Shown here piece after piece: positions 1 to 12,417 of a stretch of 64,000 bases of DNA; positions within the stretch are counted from its first letter, which is position 1; each line of letters opens with the position of its first letter. A program made the translations under genes and the position numbers. Source of the stretch: Capsicum annuum (taxonomy: Eukaryota > Streptophyta > Magnoliopsida > Solanales > Solanaceae); the NCBI RefSeq assembly GCF_002878395.1, contig NC_061118.1, positions 92,488,678 to 92,552,677 of the forward strand. The letters are read 5' to 3'. The notes beneath the pieces are model-generated. The model made no database searches and was not told the DNA's origin. It worked only from the letters and a program-made list of their open reading frames with translations.

Positions 1-978
1 AACAAAGAAATCATAATTTATAATTTAAAACATGATACTTGAGATCCATGGATAAAAGGGACCCATGGATGAACACTACGCATACCTCAGTGATTCAATC
101 TTGAAAGAGATCTAATGTTTCTGAAGGTTCTTGAAGAAATCCCTAGGCTTGCTCTTGATTTTTCTTGATTAGGGTTTAACCCCTTTAGGAGAGAATGTTC
201 TTGTTCTTGAGGAGATGATCTTGAGAGGAAACCCTAATCTTGTTGTTGAAAGTGTATGAGAGAGCTTTTGGAGATGTTTAACTAAAGAGAATGGAAGTTA
301 ATACGCTTCTTGAGGGTTATTAGTCGTAGGTAGTGAAGGAAAAGACCAAAATACCCTTGCAAAAATGTCCCTCAATTGCTGAAAAAAATAGCTGACGACA
401 TTCATGGCAAGTCCTCAAGCTGGTGATAAGTTGTCACGAAATATAGTCACAAAAAAGTGAAATCTTGATTTTCTGGTTAAGGTTGACAACATTGGTGATA
501 GGCCGTAACGGGCATGACAACTTATCACAAAATGTCTTCACTGGGGGTGGAAAACTTCCCAGGGATGACGACATTGGTGATAATTCGTCACGCTTGTGAT
601 AGCTTAGCACGAATGTCGCCACTCAGTTTTCCAGTCTGACATGCTGGAGTAAACTGGGCATAACTCCTTGATCCGATATGGGATTTAGGAGAAATTGGTA
701 TCGTTGGAAAGATAATTCAATTATATATCTTTTTATAGGTCATGAGCTCAGAAACTCATAGCATAACGAGAGATATACTTGTTTGAAGTTTACTATACCA
801 ATATCCTTCACAAGAATTCAATCGGTAAGAAAATGTTTTGATTCGTCTATTAACTAGGACACTTTTAAGGCATTAACATGAATCAAACTTGATCATAACA
901 CTACCATATAACTAAAAATTTATTACTCATGAATTCAAAGCATGATCCTAAAAATGTCTGAACTTTTGGGGTATTACA
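1..978 (-). repeat. Tekay-type LTR remnant, left part outside window
   Basis: The right end reads GGGGTATTACA (968-978). In minus orientation this is a TGTAATACCCC start, like LTRs A and F. Positions 20-110 match the LTR A blocks at about 52431 and 60311, including the near-palindrome CCATGG...CCATGG followed by GATGAACACTA. Positions 392-620 carry several copies of a GACGACATTGGTGAT word. The left end lies outside the window, so I cannot tell whether this is a solo LTR or the end of an element. Confidence 0.7.
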
Positions 979-2033
979 TACAAATTTACCCAAACTAGAG
1001 AGAAGGCAATAGGATTCTACAAGGGTATTAAGTAATTCAACCTGTGGGTCAAAATCTCCATATAATCGCAAAACTTATATGTATATTCAATAATAAGTCA
1101 TTCTATCCAATATCAATCTTGACATTCACATTCACACGCAATATATATCATGCATCATCCATGAAGAAGAGCAGACAGAAGCCTACCTCAAAGCTGAACT
1201 GCAAAATCCCAAATTATGTACCATATGCTTGTCTTCACTTTAAAATTCTCAAAATGTAATCACACTAACAAAACTATAATCTATTCATTAATACGAGTCT
1301 AACGATACCCATATTGCACTATTGTGCTTCAGATTTAAAAATGACACCAAAACCCTAAGTCGGTCCCACATATAGAAAATGAGTTTCCAAGACCAACTAA
1401 TGTTCACACATGAACAAGGATTCATAACCCTCAAAGAATGGGTGAAAACTAAGCATACATTGGGCTAAAATCAAGTCCTAAGAAAAATTAGGGTTTTAGG
1501 TCCAAACTATGAAATTCAAGCATGAATTCAAGGAATTCTTACCTTAATATTGAAGATAATCACAATAAAAGATGATAATTAAGCTCCCAAATCACCCTGC
1601 ATGACCAATTTTGAGTTCTCACAATCATTGTGGGGTTTCTAGGTCTAAATCGTGAAGGGTAAATGCCCCAAATATGTCTTGGGGCCTTTATATAGCCCCT
1701 AAAGGTTCTCAGGTGCTGCTATCGCAGTCACACGGGCCGTGGTTGCGCTCCCAATATTGCACACATTTGGTCACGATTGTGGTTGTACCAGATGATAGCA
1801 AACTGAAAAATGAGTCTTTGACCCTCGAAACTCATACGAAATCCAAATAACATGATCCAATAGTTAATTTTGAGTGTAACCACATTTCTAATCCATTGGA
1901 ATCATCAAAAATATCATAGGAGATCATTTAGGGAAAAAGTGGGTCCCACACCTAAACTTTCATTATTTTTCATAAATTTCACTCAATAGCTCGAAATAAA
2001 ATTGGGAGCCTTGAGACCAAAACCAAGGGTCTC
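979..2033 (-). repeat. LTR G, left part (split by element F)
   Basis: This continues across element F into 11995-12417. Both sides carry a GTGGGTCCCACACC block and an 'accaaaggtct' block, and the F target duplication GTCTC sits at the break. A minus-strand TATA box (CTATATAAAG) lies near 1688-1698, with CG-rich words (CGCAGTCACACGG, CACGATTGTGG) just upstream of it in minus orientation, at 1712-1785. The left limit against the 1-978 remnant is unresolved. No coding sequence is seen; the open frame at 1044-1259 shows no recognisable domain. Confidence 0.55.
2029..2033. repeat. Target site duplication GTCTC of element F, left copy
   Basis: GTCTC directly precedes the 5' LTR and recurs at 11990-11994 directly after the 3' LTR. 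A perfect 5-bp duplication is the expected footprint of a Ty3/gypsy integrase. Confidence 0.9.
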
Positions 2034-4477
2034 TATAACACCTCGCATTTCCCTATCATAATATAATTCCCAGTGTATGAGTATTCGTAAATAAAAAATA
2101 AACTCAAAACACTCATTATTTTTTAGTTTAGAGCCTGCCATTACATAGGACATTCAATTAGCTTTCCAATGATATAAAATTTAAAATCCGATAATCGGGT
2201 AAGAAGTTATGGCGATTTTAAGTTTCAGTCATTAAACATCATCATTTTAAATCTTAGATAGTCCAAATGACAATTTTCAATTTCAAGTGTGACTCTATGG
2301 TGTTGGTGCATCGCGGAGCAGGACAATTTCCAATGGGTCTCCGTGATGGTGGCGCATCGCGGAGGTAGCCAAATTGGTACTTCAAAGGATTAACGTGATA
2401 GCTCTACGTCGCAGTGTTTGTCTCAGTTCTAACTGTCCCTTTTCTAGTGGCTTGGTATGATAGTGGTGCATCGAGCCAAGACCAAAAATCAGGATCTTTA
2501 GTTTTCAGCTTTTGTTTTTAAATTTGTTCAAGGGTATTTGGGTCTTTTTCCATGGCCAAAATTAACCTAAAACACAAAATTGAACCCCTAAATACCCTCA
2601 GTAGTCATCATTATTTCAATTCCTCACATAATCAAAGATCCACTTTTCAAGAACAAGAAATCCTAGCTCTCAAATTCAAGGCCAATCCTTAAGAACTCAC
2701 CCAGAACTTCAAGAAATTCACTATCCTAGGTATGTTAAATGTTCATCCATGGTTTCCTTTCATCCATGGAGTCTAAATATACTATTTTAATTACCAAGTT
2801 ATAATCTTTTCAAGCTATTTGATCTTAAATTATAACTTTACCCATGAACCTCCATGTATTATTGATTTTATACCATGTTACCATGAAATTATTGATATCA
2901 TTCAATCCTCCAAGTTTTTATATTATTATTTATTGAATGAAACCATGATTTAGTACTATTATCTTGAATTCATGCTATTTTTATATGTTTCAAGGCATTC
3001 CTATGATTGTTTTAAATCCTGAACTACAAGTGTTTGATAAAATTCCTACAAGAGTGATTGAATTAAATAAAAGCCTTCATGTTTTGTCTTTCAATCTTTG
3101 ATGTCATTTTACTATTATTGTTTTTGAGTCCTGGGGGTATTGAATACCTGAAATCCATAGCTGTTTAATTAGTCTAGTATCAGTACCTTACAGAATAGTC
3201 TTCAGAACATACTATGAACATTATCAGAACAGTCAGTTACCATTAAGATGAACTCAGAACAGTTTAGTATTTCAGTGTCTTTTAGTTGGGAGTAGGATTC
3301 AACATCGAGTGAGTGTAGGGATGGCAGCTTCCAAGTCAGATAGGCAGATTTATTAGTAGTAGTCCCTATACTCGAGAACTACGTAGCCAGCGTAGGGTAT
3401 GCAAAGTCACCCGTTAGATTAGGCTTGACTATCTTGCAGGGGTCACCTGTCAGTTCATTCTTGACACCCTTAGTCCTTTGGATATTATATCAGATTAGTA
3501 GATCCACACAGCTATTGTTAGTACCGTGGTACGGTATTAACACCCTTTCAACAGGGGTTACAAGTTGGACCCCGATTAACTCAAATTAGGGAATGTTGGT
3601 TAGATTATACCTCCCACAGTCTCAGATATCGTCTCAGTTACAGTCTCATTTCTGTTATGTAGTCTTTGAGTTACTTGACCAATGTATACAAATATTAGTA
3701 TTTTTCAGTATTTCAGTTTTCAGATTTTATTCAGTCTATGTTATATGCTTGGTCATGCATCCATAGTGTTTACCGATTTTCACGTATCTTCAGTATTTAC
3801 AGACTGTTATGCAAACTCGATATTTACAAATTCTCCATGTTTTTAGTAACTACAGATTCTATGTTCTATACTCAGTACTCTATGTTTTATATGTATATTC
3901 AATTAATTATTAGTTTGGTTAATGAAACCATGCATATCTGCCTACCTTATTTAACATACCAATACATTCAAAGTACTGATCGCATACTTTTCTTTTGCGC
4001 TATGATGTATTATATCATAGTGTTGATGATCAATTCCCAGACCGCGCTTAGACCTCACTCCTTAGTCTTTCAGCAGTACAGTAGCCGTGGTGAGTCCTTA
4101 TCATTTGAGGAAAGATTATTTTACTTCATATATCTATTTCAGTAGTTAGTAGAGTTAGTTAGAGGCATGTCCCATCAACTCATGTTCAGTCAGTCCATTT
4201 TAGAGGCTTTTCAGACATTAGAGTCAGTTATTCAGTATTTAGATTTTCAGTTGACATGTCAGTTTATAAGTATTTAGTCAGATTCAGTCAGTTTTTCTAT
4301 AGATTCATATTTCAGTACTGATTCAGTGATAAAACCTTTTGACAATATCAAATGTTTTCCATAATTATGATATTATTATTCAGTGCTCACGACAGATACC
4401 ATCTCATGGATTAGCTTGTGGTTCCTCAGTACTATAAGCACCGTGTGATGCCCAGAGTGTACTCTCGGGGCATTACA
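2034..4477 (+). repeat. 5' LTR of element F
   Basis: The LTR is 2,444 bp, from TATAACACC to CATTACA. Words like GTGGCGCATCGCGGAGG recur at 2300-2480. From about 3180 onward TCAG/CAGT tetranucleotides are densely repeated. No clear TATA box follows the words. Open frames inside it (3738-4145 for example) are shadows of repeat composition, not genes. Confidence 0.92.
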
Positions 4478-4481
4478 AACT

Positions 4482-4493
4482 TGGTATCAGATC
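4482..4493 (+). other. Primer binding site (tRNA-Met type) of element F
   Basis: TGGTATCAGA begins four bases after the LTR end, followed by TC where the Met-type consensus has GC. This is the usual initiator-Met primer site for reverse transcription in Ty3/gypsy and Ty1/copia elements. Confidence 0.9.
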
Positions 4494-4700
4494 CTATGGT
4501 TTTAAAGTGTCCTAAGAAATATAAAAGACACATCAAGTAGAGTCTTGTGCATAGGTCTATAGCGTGCTACATATATGGAGGAGAGACGATAAGACATTTA
4601 GGAAAAAGTTTCCCTTATTTCAATATTTATATCGTGCGAGTAAGCGTTAGCTCAAGTAAAACTCCCTGTCTAATCTATTTCTTCCTTCCATTTAGAGAAC

Positions 4701-5760
4701 ATGCCTCCCAAGAAGAACTGGAAATTGGCCAGCCCCTCAGCCCGTCAAGGAAGATTCTCTAGACGAGCACATCTCTCACGCAAAATTCAGGGCTGCGTTA
4801 ACTACTCTAGCCAATTTCATAGCAGCATAAAATAAATGGCCAACTGCTGTTATGACCAACTCAGTGGCCAATACTACAGCAACTAGAATTTAGGATTTTA
4901 CCCGTATAAATCCTCCTTTTTCACGAGATCCAAGTCTGAAAAGGATCCACAGGAATTCTTGGATATGGTTCAAAAGTTCACAAATGCTATGGAGCTGAAA
5001 TCTAGTCAGAGTAATGAGTTGGTTGCATACTAGTTGTAGGATATATCCCATACTTGGTGTAAGCAGTGGAAGGTTGATAGGGGTGTAGATGCAGGGCCTA
5101 TAGAATGGGAAGAATTCTCCACAGCTTTCTTGCACAGATTCTTCCCATTGGAGTTGAGGGATGCCAAGATGTTAGAATTTATTAACTTGAGGTAGGAAAA
5201 TATGAGCGTGAGGGAATATTCCCTCAAGTTTACTCAGTTAGCTAGATATGCTTCTTATGTGGTAGCTGATAATAGGTCTAAGATGAGTAAGTTTGTGTCT
5301 AGCATATCTGATAGTGTGGTCAAGGAGTGCAGGACCCCAATGATGATTAGTTAGATGGACTTGTCTAGGATGAAGGTCCATGCTCTACAGATAGATAAGC
5401 AAAATATTAAGGAGAGAGAGAGAGGAAACAAGAGATCTAGGATGGGTAGTTTTAATTTCAATTAACCAAAGTCAGAAGGTGGTAACCGTCCTCAGTTTCA
5501 TTAGAGGTCTACAACCCCAACACCCTCTTCAGCTAGTGCCCCAGTACCCAAATTCAGAAATAACAATAAGGATAGGGTACCAGGATCTAAGTTCTAGGTC
5601 AGTGTTAGCAATGCTCATACAAATCTTCTATGTCAGAAATATGGCAGACACCATCAGGGTGAGTATAGAGTGGGTAGTGATATGTACTTCAGGTATGGAA
5701 AGCCAGGCCATCAGATTCGGGAGTGTTGGGTAGTTTCTCAGAAAGGTAGGGATATGCGCT
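4701..5760 (+). pseudogene. Gag of element F (broken)
   Basis: The likely start is ATG 4701 (MPPKKN), as in related elements. The first ~75 codons need two frame changes to read through (near 4735 and 4911). After that the frame shared with pol gives recognisable Retrotrans_gag blocks: DPQEFLDMVQKFTNAME (~4940), WEEFSTAFLHRFFP (~5107) and REYSLKFTQLARYA (~5212). A degenerate zinc knuckle lies at 5631-5735 (YFRYGKPGHQIREC; the first Cys of the usual pair is Tyr). Stops at codons expected to be Gln occur near 5342, 5465, 5508 and 5597. Gag would form the particle shell and bind element RNA. Confidence 0.85.
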
Positions 5761-5912
5761 AACATGGCCAGTCCCATCAGTCGTCAATTCTATCCGATCG
5801 CCCGAATCAATAAGGTATCGCTTCCAGTGCTACCAGTGGTCAACGTCCGAATAGATTATATGCTCTTTAGTCCCGCCAAGATCAGGAAAATTCTCCTGAC
5901 ATAGTTACTGGT

Positions 5913-6233
5913 ATGTTGCAGGTCTTTCACTTACATGTTTATGCTTTACTAGACCCTAGGGCTTCTCTTTCTTTTGTAACTCCATATATAGCCGTCAACT
6001 TTGGAGTTAGTCCTGAAACTCTATTAGAGCCCTTTTTAGTGTCTACCCTAGTAGGCATTTTCATTATAGCCAGACAGGTATACAGGAACTGTACGATCAT
6101 AATATCTCAAAAAGTTACCTCAGTTGATCTCGCAGAGTTAGAGATGATGGATTTTGACGTCATTCTCGGCATGGATTGGCTCCACTCATGCTATGTCTCA
6201 GTTGACTGTACAAATAGAATAGTTCATTTTTAG
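5913..6233 (+). pseudogene. Protease domain of element F
   Basis: Retropepsin-like segment with LLDPRASLSFVTPYIA near the start. The family active site is D-S/T-G or the plant gypsy variant DPGA; here the Gly is Arg, which should abolish activity. The C-terminal block DVILGMDWLHS is typical. It is in frame with the flanking pol blocks and ends at a TAG at 6231-6233 where Gln is expected. Confidence 0.88.
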
Positions 6234-6404
6234 TTCCCAAATGAACCAGTCCTTGAATGGATAGGTAGTACTACAGCTCTTAGGGGTCAGTTGATCTCAT
6301 ACCTTAGAGCCAGAAAGATGATATCGAAGGGTTGTATTTACCATCTTGTGTGAGTCAAAGACTCTAACTCAGAAACTTTAACCCTTGAGGCAGTTTCAGT
6401 AGTC

Positions 6405-7226
6405 AGGGAATTTCCAAATGTGTTCCCCGAAGATCTCCCCAAAGTTCCTCCCAAAAGGGAAATCGACTTTGGAATAGACCTTCTCATAGATACTCAGCTT
6501 ATATCTATTCTGCCATATAGAATGTCTCTATTTGAACTCAAAGAATTGAAAGAACAGTTGAAGGATCTCTTAGATAAGGGATTCATCAAAACCAGCATCT
6601 CCTTGTGAGGAGTACCAGTCCTATTCGTGTGTAAGAAAGACGGTTCTCTCAGAATGTATATTGACTATCGCCAGTTGAAAAAGGTCACAGTCAAGAATAA
6701 ATATCCACTTCCTAAAATCGATGACTTGTTTGACCAACTTCAGGGTGCTAGCTACTTTTTGAAGATAGACCTCAAATCAGGCTATCATCAGCTCAAGGTC
6801 AGAGAATGTAAAATTTTGAAAATAGCTTTTCGAACCCGGTATGGTCACTTTAAATTTCTAGCCATGTCCTTTGGTATTAAAAATGCCCCATCAGCCTTCA
6901 TGGACTTGATAAACCGAGTGTTCAAGCAGTACTTGGACATGTTCTTTATAGTCTTTATTAATGACATTCATGTTTACTCCCGTAGCGAAAGGGATCATGA
7001 AGACCACCTCGGAATAGTACTTCAGACTCTTAGAGCTCACCAGTTGTTTGCTAAATTCATTAAGTGTGAATTCTGGCTAAGATCAGTAGCTTTTCTTGGC
7101 CATATTATTTCTAATAATGGGATTAGAGTTGATTCTCAAGAGATCGAGGTGATAAGAAACTGGCCTAGACCCATCTCTTTATCAAATATCAGGAGTTTCT
7201 TGGGTTTAGCTAGCTATTACCGTTAG
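6405..7226 (+). pseudogene. Reverse transcriptase domain of element F
   Basis: Clear Ty3/gypsy [18 protein letters not shown], the [19 protein letters not shown] block, [11 protein letters not shown] and [15 protein letters not shown]. The catalytic box reads FINDIHVYS instead of FIDD, so one of the paired Asp residues is Asn (a G-to-A change). A TGA at about 6606 stands where Trp is expected and a TAG ends the block at 7224-7226. The enzyme would copy element RNA to DNA from the Met-tRNA primer. It is inactive here on two counts. Confidence 0.92.
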
Positions 7227-7775
7227 TTTGTTGAAGGGTTTTATTCTATTTCATCCCCCATGTCCAGATTGACTCAGAAGAAAGTTAAGTTTCAGTAGTC
7301 AGATTCATATGAGAAGAGTTTTTAGGAGTTGAAGACTTGACTCACCTCAGCCCCAGTCTAGATTCTACCAGATAATTTAGATGGTTTTGTTGTATATTGT
7401 GATATATCTAGAGTAGGTTTAGGTTGTGTCCTCAAGTAGAGAGATAAAGTCATAGCTGATGCCTCCAGATAGCTTAAACCCCATGAGAAGAATTACCCTA
7501 CTCATGAGCTTGAGTTAGCAGCTATAGTATTTTCCTTAAAGATTTGGAGGCATTACTTGAATGGGGTGCATGTGGATGTGTTCACAGATAACAAAAGTCT
7601 TCAGTATGTGTTCTCTCAAAAAGATTTGAATCTACATCAGAGAAGGTGGTTAGAATTATTAAAAGATTATGACATGAGTGTTCTATATCATTCAGGAAAG
7701 ACCAATGTAGTGGTTGATGCTCTCAGTAGATTATCCATGGATAGTGTAGCTCATGTTGAGGATGGTAAGAAGTAG
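7227..7775 (+). pseudogene. RT connection and RNase H domain of element F
   Basis: Continues the RT frame. Recognisable blocks are YCDISRVGLGCVL, THELELAAIVFSLKIWRHYL, VDVFTDNKSLQYVF and YHSGKTNVVVDALSRLS, the gypsy RNase H order with its Asp and Glu residues still present. Stops near 7297, 7320, 7339, 7435 and 7468 fall at expected Trp, Gln or Arg codons. RNase H would remove template RNA during copying. Confidence 0.9.
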
Positions 7776-7959
7776 TTAGCTCGGGAAGTTCATCAGCTTG
7801 CCCGACTAGGTGTCCACTTAGTTAACTTAGCAGAGAGTAGTGTATGGGTGCAGAGTATCTTAGAATCATCTCTGGTTTCCAAGGTAAAGGAAAAGCAGGA
7901 TAAAAATCCAAGTCTAGTTAAATTGAAAGAATCAATTAGAGATTAGAAAGTGGAGGTTT

Positions 7960-9090
7960 TCTCCTAAGAGGGAGATGGTGTGTTGCGTTGTCAGGATAAA
8001 TTATGTGTGCCTGGTGTAGATGACTTAAGGAAACAAATTCTTGAGGAAGCGCATGGTGTGCGTTACTCTATTCATCCAGGGGCCACTAAGATGTACCATA
8101 ATTTGTAGGAGATCTATTGGTGGAGTGGGATGAAGAGAGATATTACAGAGTTTGTGGCTAAGTACTCTATATGTCAGCAAGTTAAGATTGAGCACCAGAA
8201 ATCTAGTGGGTCCATGCAGGAGTTCAATATTTCCACTTGGAAGTGGGAGGAAGTGAACACGGATTTTAGGATAGGTTTGCCTCATACCCATCGTCAGCAT
8301 GATTCTATTTGGGTTATCATAGACAGGACAACTAAATCAGCTTATTTCTTGCCAGTCCATACCTCTTATTTAGCTGAGAACTATGCCAAACTCTATCTCA
8401 GAGAGTTGGTTAGGTTGGATGGTGTCCCCTTATCTATTATCTCAGATAGAGGTACCCAGTTTACCTCTCATTTCTAGAAAGCATTCTAAAAGGGTCTTGG
8501 TACCCAAGTCCATCTCAGTACAGCCTTCCACCCTAAAAAATATGGTCAAGCAGAAAGGACCATTCAGACTCTTGAGGATATATTGAGAACATGCACAATT
8601 GATTTTAAAGGTAGTTGGGATAACCACTTGCCTTTGATTGAATTTGCATACAATAATAGCTATCATTCCAGTATCTGTATGGCTCTGTTAGAGGCTCTCT
8701 ATGGTAGGATATGTAGATCTCCAATTAGTTGGTTTAAAGTAGGTGAGGCAGCAGTAGTAGGGCCTGACTTGGTGTTTGATGCCGTAGAGAAGGTTCGATT
8801 GATCAGAAAAAGGCTTAGGGCTGCCTAGAGCTGACAGAAATTATATGTAGATATGAGGAGAAAGGATCTAGAGTTTGAGGTCGGTGACCTTGTATACTTG
8901 AAAATCTCTCCCATGAAAGGAGTGAAGAGATTCATCAAGAAAGGGAAACTCAGTCCCCGATATGTCAGTCCCTTCAAAATTCTTAGTCATTTTGGAAAGG
9001 TAGCTTACGAGCTTGAGCTGTCTTTAAATTTAGCCTCAGTACACCCAGTGTTCCATTTATCATTGTTGAAAAAATGTATTAGTGATCCAG
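7960..9090 (+). pseudogene. Integrase of element F
   Basis: N-terminal zinc-binding block: HGVRYSIHPGATKMY, then KYSICQQVK (first Cys of the pair is Tyr). Core: NTDF(R)IGLP, DRTTKSAYF, ISDRGTQFTS and QAERTIQTLEDIL carry the D, D and E residues of the catalytic triad. It continues through FAYNNSYHSS, YGRICRSP and [13 protein letters not shown]. Stops occur near 8106, 8476 and 8826, and the reading slips briefly between 8476 and 8586. It would insert the DNA copy and make the 5-bp duplication. Confidence 0.9.
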
Positions 9091-9099
9091 CTGTAGTTG

Positions 9100-9317
9100 T
9101 TCCCTTAGAAAGTGTAGATATTCAGAACAGTCTTTCCTTTGAGGAAGTCCTAGTCAAAATTCTTGATCATTAAGTTTGTAGACTAAGGAACAAAGAAGTT
9201 CTATTGGTCAAAGTTCTTTCGCAGAATCAGTCTGTTGAAGAAGCCGCTTAGGAAGCAGAAGCAGATATACAGACCAAGTACCATCATCTCTTCTCTGCGA
9301 ATATAGATTCAGTATAA
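9100..9317 (+). pseudogene. Chromodomain-like integrase tail of element F
   Basis: The block [14 protein letters not shown], then RLRNKEVLLVKVL and AEADIQTKYHHLFSAN, corresponds to the integrase C-terminal chromodomain of Tekay-type chromoviruses, thought to steer insertion toward heterochromatin. The polyprotein ends at TAA 9315-9317. A stop at about 9171 interrupts it at an expected Gln. Confidence 0.78.
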
Positions 9318-9502
9318 GGTACTAAACTTCTTAAGATTTCTCTCTATCATGCTCAGTTTAAGTTGCACATCATGTTTATGTCAATCGTGCATTTAAAAAT
9401 CAGTTTAGTCATGCATTCCATATATCAGATATGTATGTTCAGTGTGTAAGCTCAGCCTAGCAGCTTTCCTCAACTTAACCAGTTTCATTCGAGGATAAAT
9501 GA

Positions 9503-9519
9503 TCCCAAGGGGGAGATAT
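9503..9519 (+). other. Polypurine tract of element F
   Basis: CCCAAGGGGGAGATAT lies directly against the TGTAACACC start of the 3' LTR. This is the expected primer for second-strand DNA synthesis. Confidence 0.85.
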
Positions 9520-11989
9520 TGTAACACCACGTATTTCCTAAGCATAATCTAAGTCCCAATGCATGAGTGTTTGTAAATAAAAAAAATTGAAACACTCATT
9601 ATTTTCAGTTTAGAGCCTGTCATTCCATAGGAAATTCAATTAGCTTTCCAGCGATATAAAATTCGCCAAAATTCGATAACCAAGTAAGAAGTTATGCCGA
9701 TTTTAAGTTTCAGTCGTTAAACACTGTCATTTTAACTCTTAGCGCATCTCGGAGACAGTCCAAATGAGAATTGTAAATTTCCATTATGACTCCGCATGTT
9801 GGCTCATCATGGAGCAGGCCAATTTCTAGTTTGGCAATTTCTAGTGGGCCTCTGAGATGGTGGGGCATCGTGGAGGTGGCATCATGGTGGGCCTCAAAGG
9901 ATTAAGGTGATAGTGGTGCATCATGGTGTTTGTCCAGGTCTGAATTATCCCTTTTTCAGTGGCTTGGTGCGATACTGGTGCATCGTGTCAAGGCCAAAAC
10001 TCGGGATCTTCAGTTTTCAGTTTCCATTTTTAAATTTGTTCTAGGGTATTTGGGTCTTTTTCCACGACCCTAATTAACCTAAAACACGAAATTTAACCCC
10101 TAAACACCCCAAGTAGTCATCATTATTGCAATTCCTCACACAATCAAAGATCTCCTTTTAAAGAACAAGAAACCCTAGATCTCAAATTCAAGGCCAATCC
10201 TCAAGAACTCACCCAGAACTTTAAGAAATTTACTATGCTAGGTATGTTAGATATTCATCCATGGATTCCTTTCATCCATGGAGTCCAAATATACTATTTT
10301 AATTACCAAGTTATAATATTTTCAAGCTATTTGATTTTAAATTATAATTTCACCCATGAACCTCCATGTACAATTGATTTTATACCATGTTACCATGAAA
10401 TTATTGATATCATTCAATCCTCCATGTTTTTATGTTATTATTTATTGAATAAAACCATGATTTAGTACTATTATGTTGAATTCATGCTATTTTTATAAGT
10501 TCCATGGCATTCCTATGATTGTTTTAAACCCTAAACTACAAGTGTTTGATAAAATGCCTACAAGAGTGATTGAATTAAATAAAATCCTTCATGTTTTGTC
10601 CTTCAAGCTTTAGTATCATTTTACTATTAATGTTTTTGAGTCCTGGGGGTATTGAATGCCCAAAATACATAACTGTTTATTATTCTAGTATCAGTACCTT
10701 ATAGAATAGTCTTCAGAACATACTATGAGCATTATCAAAACAGTCAGTTACTATTTAGATAAACTCAGAACAGTCTTGTATTTCAGTGTCTTTCAGTTGG
10801 GAGTATGATTTAGCACCGAGCGAGTGTAGGGATGGCAGATTCTCTTTCAGATAGGCAGAGTCGTTAGTAGCAGTCCCTATATTCGAGAACTACGTAGCCA
10901 GCATAGGGTATGAGAAGTCACCCGTCATATTAGGCTTGACTATCTCGCATGGGTCACCCATCAGTTCAGGCTTGAAACCCTTACTCCTTTGTAAATTATA
11001 TCAGTTTAGTGGATTCACACAGCCATCATTAGTACCCATGGTACAATATTAACACCCTTCCAAGTGGGGTTATAGGTTGGATCCCGATTATCTCAAATCG
11101 GGGAATTTCGGTTAGATAAGACCTCCCACAGTCTCATATATAGTCTCAGTTACAGTCTCAGTTCAGCTATATAGTCTTAGAGTTGCTTGACCAAAGTATA
11201 CAGATATCAGTGTTTTTTAGTATTTTAGTTTACAGTTTTTACTCAGTCTATGTTATGTGCTTGGTCATGCATTCCCAGTGTCTACAGATTTTTACATTTC
11301 TTCAGTATTTACAAACTATCACGCATACTTGGTATTTACAGATTCTCCATATTTTCAGTATCTACAGATTTTGTGTTCCCTACTCAGTACTTCATGTTTT
11401 GCATACATATTCAGTTAATTATTAGTTCAGTTCATGAAACCATGCATACCAGCCTACCTTATTTAGCATACCAGTACATTCAAAGTACTGATCGCATACC
11501 TATTTTTTGTGCTATGATGTATTATATCATAGGTGCTGACGCTCAGTTCCTAAACCGCACTTAGACCTCACTCCTCAGGCTATCAACAGTACAGTAGAAG
11601 TGATGAGTCCTCATCAATCGAAGACAGATTATTTTACTTCATATCTCTATTTTAGCAGTTAGCAAAGTTAGTTAGGGGCCTATCCCATCAACTCATATTC
11701 AGTCAGTCAGTTTTAGAGGCTTTTCAGACATTAGAGTCAGTTATTCAGTATTCAGATTTTCAGTTGACATGTTAGTTTATCAGTATTTAATCAAATTCAG
11801 TCAGTTTTTCTATAGATTCATATTTCAGTATTGATTCAGTGATAAAACCTTATGGCAATTCAGATATTTTCTACAATTATGATATTATTATTCAGTGCTC
11901 ACGACAGGTACCAGCTCATGGGTTAGCTTGTGGTCCCTTGGGACTGTAAGCATCGTGTGATGCGCAGGGCGTACTCTCGGGGTGTTATA
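9520..11989 (+). repeat. 3' LTR of element F
   Basis: 2,470 bp, colinear with 2034-4477 (for example the identical block GTGTTTGATAAAAT and the palindromic CATCCATGG...CCATGGAGT region). It carries the word array (GGTGCATCATGG, GGGGCATCGTGGAGG) at 9745-9985. The many substitutions between the two LTRs indicate an old insertion. Confidence 0.92.
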
Positions 11990-11994
11990 GTCTC

Positions 11995-12417
11995 CCTAGC
12001 CTAAAATTGATATTCCAGATGCGATGACGCAATCGGATTTGCAATTCGAGGCTGTTTCGCCTAAATATGGGTCCCACACCCATTCTTTCCAATTTGAACT
12101 TTTTGATCCATAGGTTGAAATGAGCTTGGGTGCATTGGGACCCAAACCAAAGGTCTACATAGACTAAAATTGATATTTCAGATCTGCTAGCACAGTTGGA
12201 ATTTTCATCCAAGAACGTTTCACTGAAGTTTTCGCTCGGTGACCATTTAGAACCAAGGAAGACTTCTAAACAGAGAATTGACTCTAAAAAATAAATGAAG
12301 TACCTGGTAATCGAACCGTCATTCCAAGAAAGTGATAAAAGACTTGGGGCAGCTATGGAGAAGCTTAAATTGTAAAGATAAGCATAAATATGGAAAATGA
12401 CCTGAAGGGTCATTACA
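11995..12417 (-). repeat. LTR G, right part
   Basis: Ends CATTACA at 12417, i.e. a TGTAATGACC start in minus orientation. It contains two diverged copies of a ~150-bp unit (TAAAATTGATATTCCAGAT near 12002 and TAAAATTGATATTTCAGAT near 12165). A related block occurs in LTR H near 17112, so G and H belong to related families. G lies directly against the gag remnant of H. Confidence 0.6.

Larger units (their letters stand above)
2034..11989 (+). mobile_element. Element F: complete but dead Tekay-type Ty3/gypsy chromovirus
   Basis: Two LTRs (2034-4477, 9520-11989) flank a Met-type primer site, a gag-pol reading frame in canonical gypsy order (gag, protease, RT, RNase H, integrase, chromodomain-like tail) and a polypurine tract. 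The total is 9,956 bp, bounded by GTCTC. LTR termini have decayed (start TATAAC, end TGTTATA), and the frame holds about twenty stops plus frameshifts in gag, so it cannot move autonomously. F sits inside LTR G and is younger than it. The chromodomain-like tail and TGTAACACC terminus point to the Tekay/Del lineage. Confidence 0.93.

Noticed and set aside
3738..4145. 135-residue open frame
   Set aside because: It lies wholly inside the 5' LTR of F, has a counterpart broken at 11250-11564 in the 3' LTR, and its hydrophobic Tyr/Phe-rich text follows from the TCAG/TATT repeats.
11985..12413. 142-residue minus frame
   Set aside because: Spans the F/G boundary and LTR G; no family motif.
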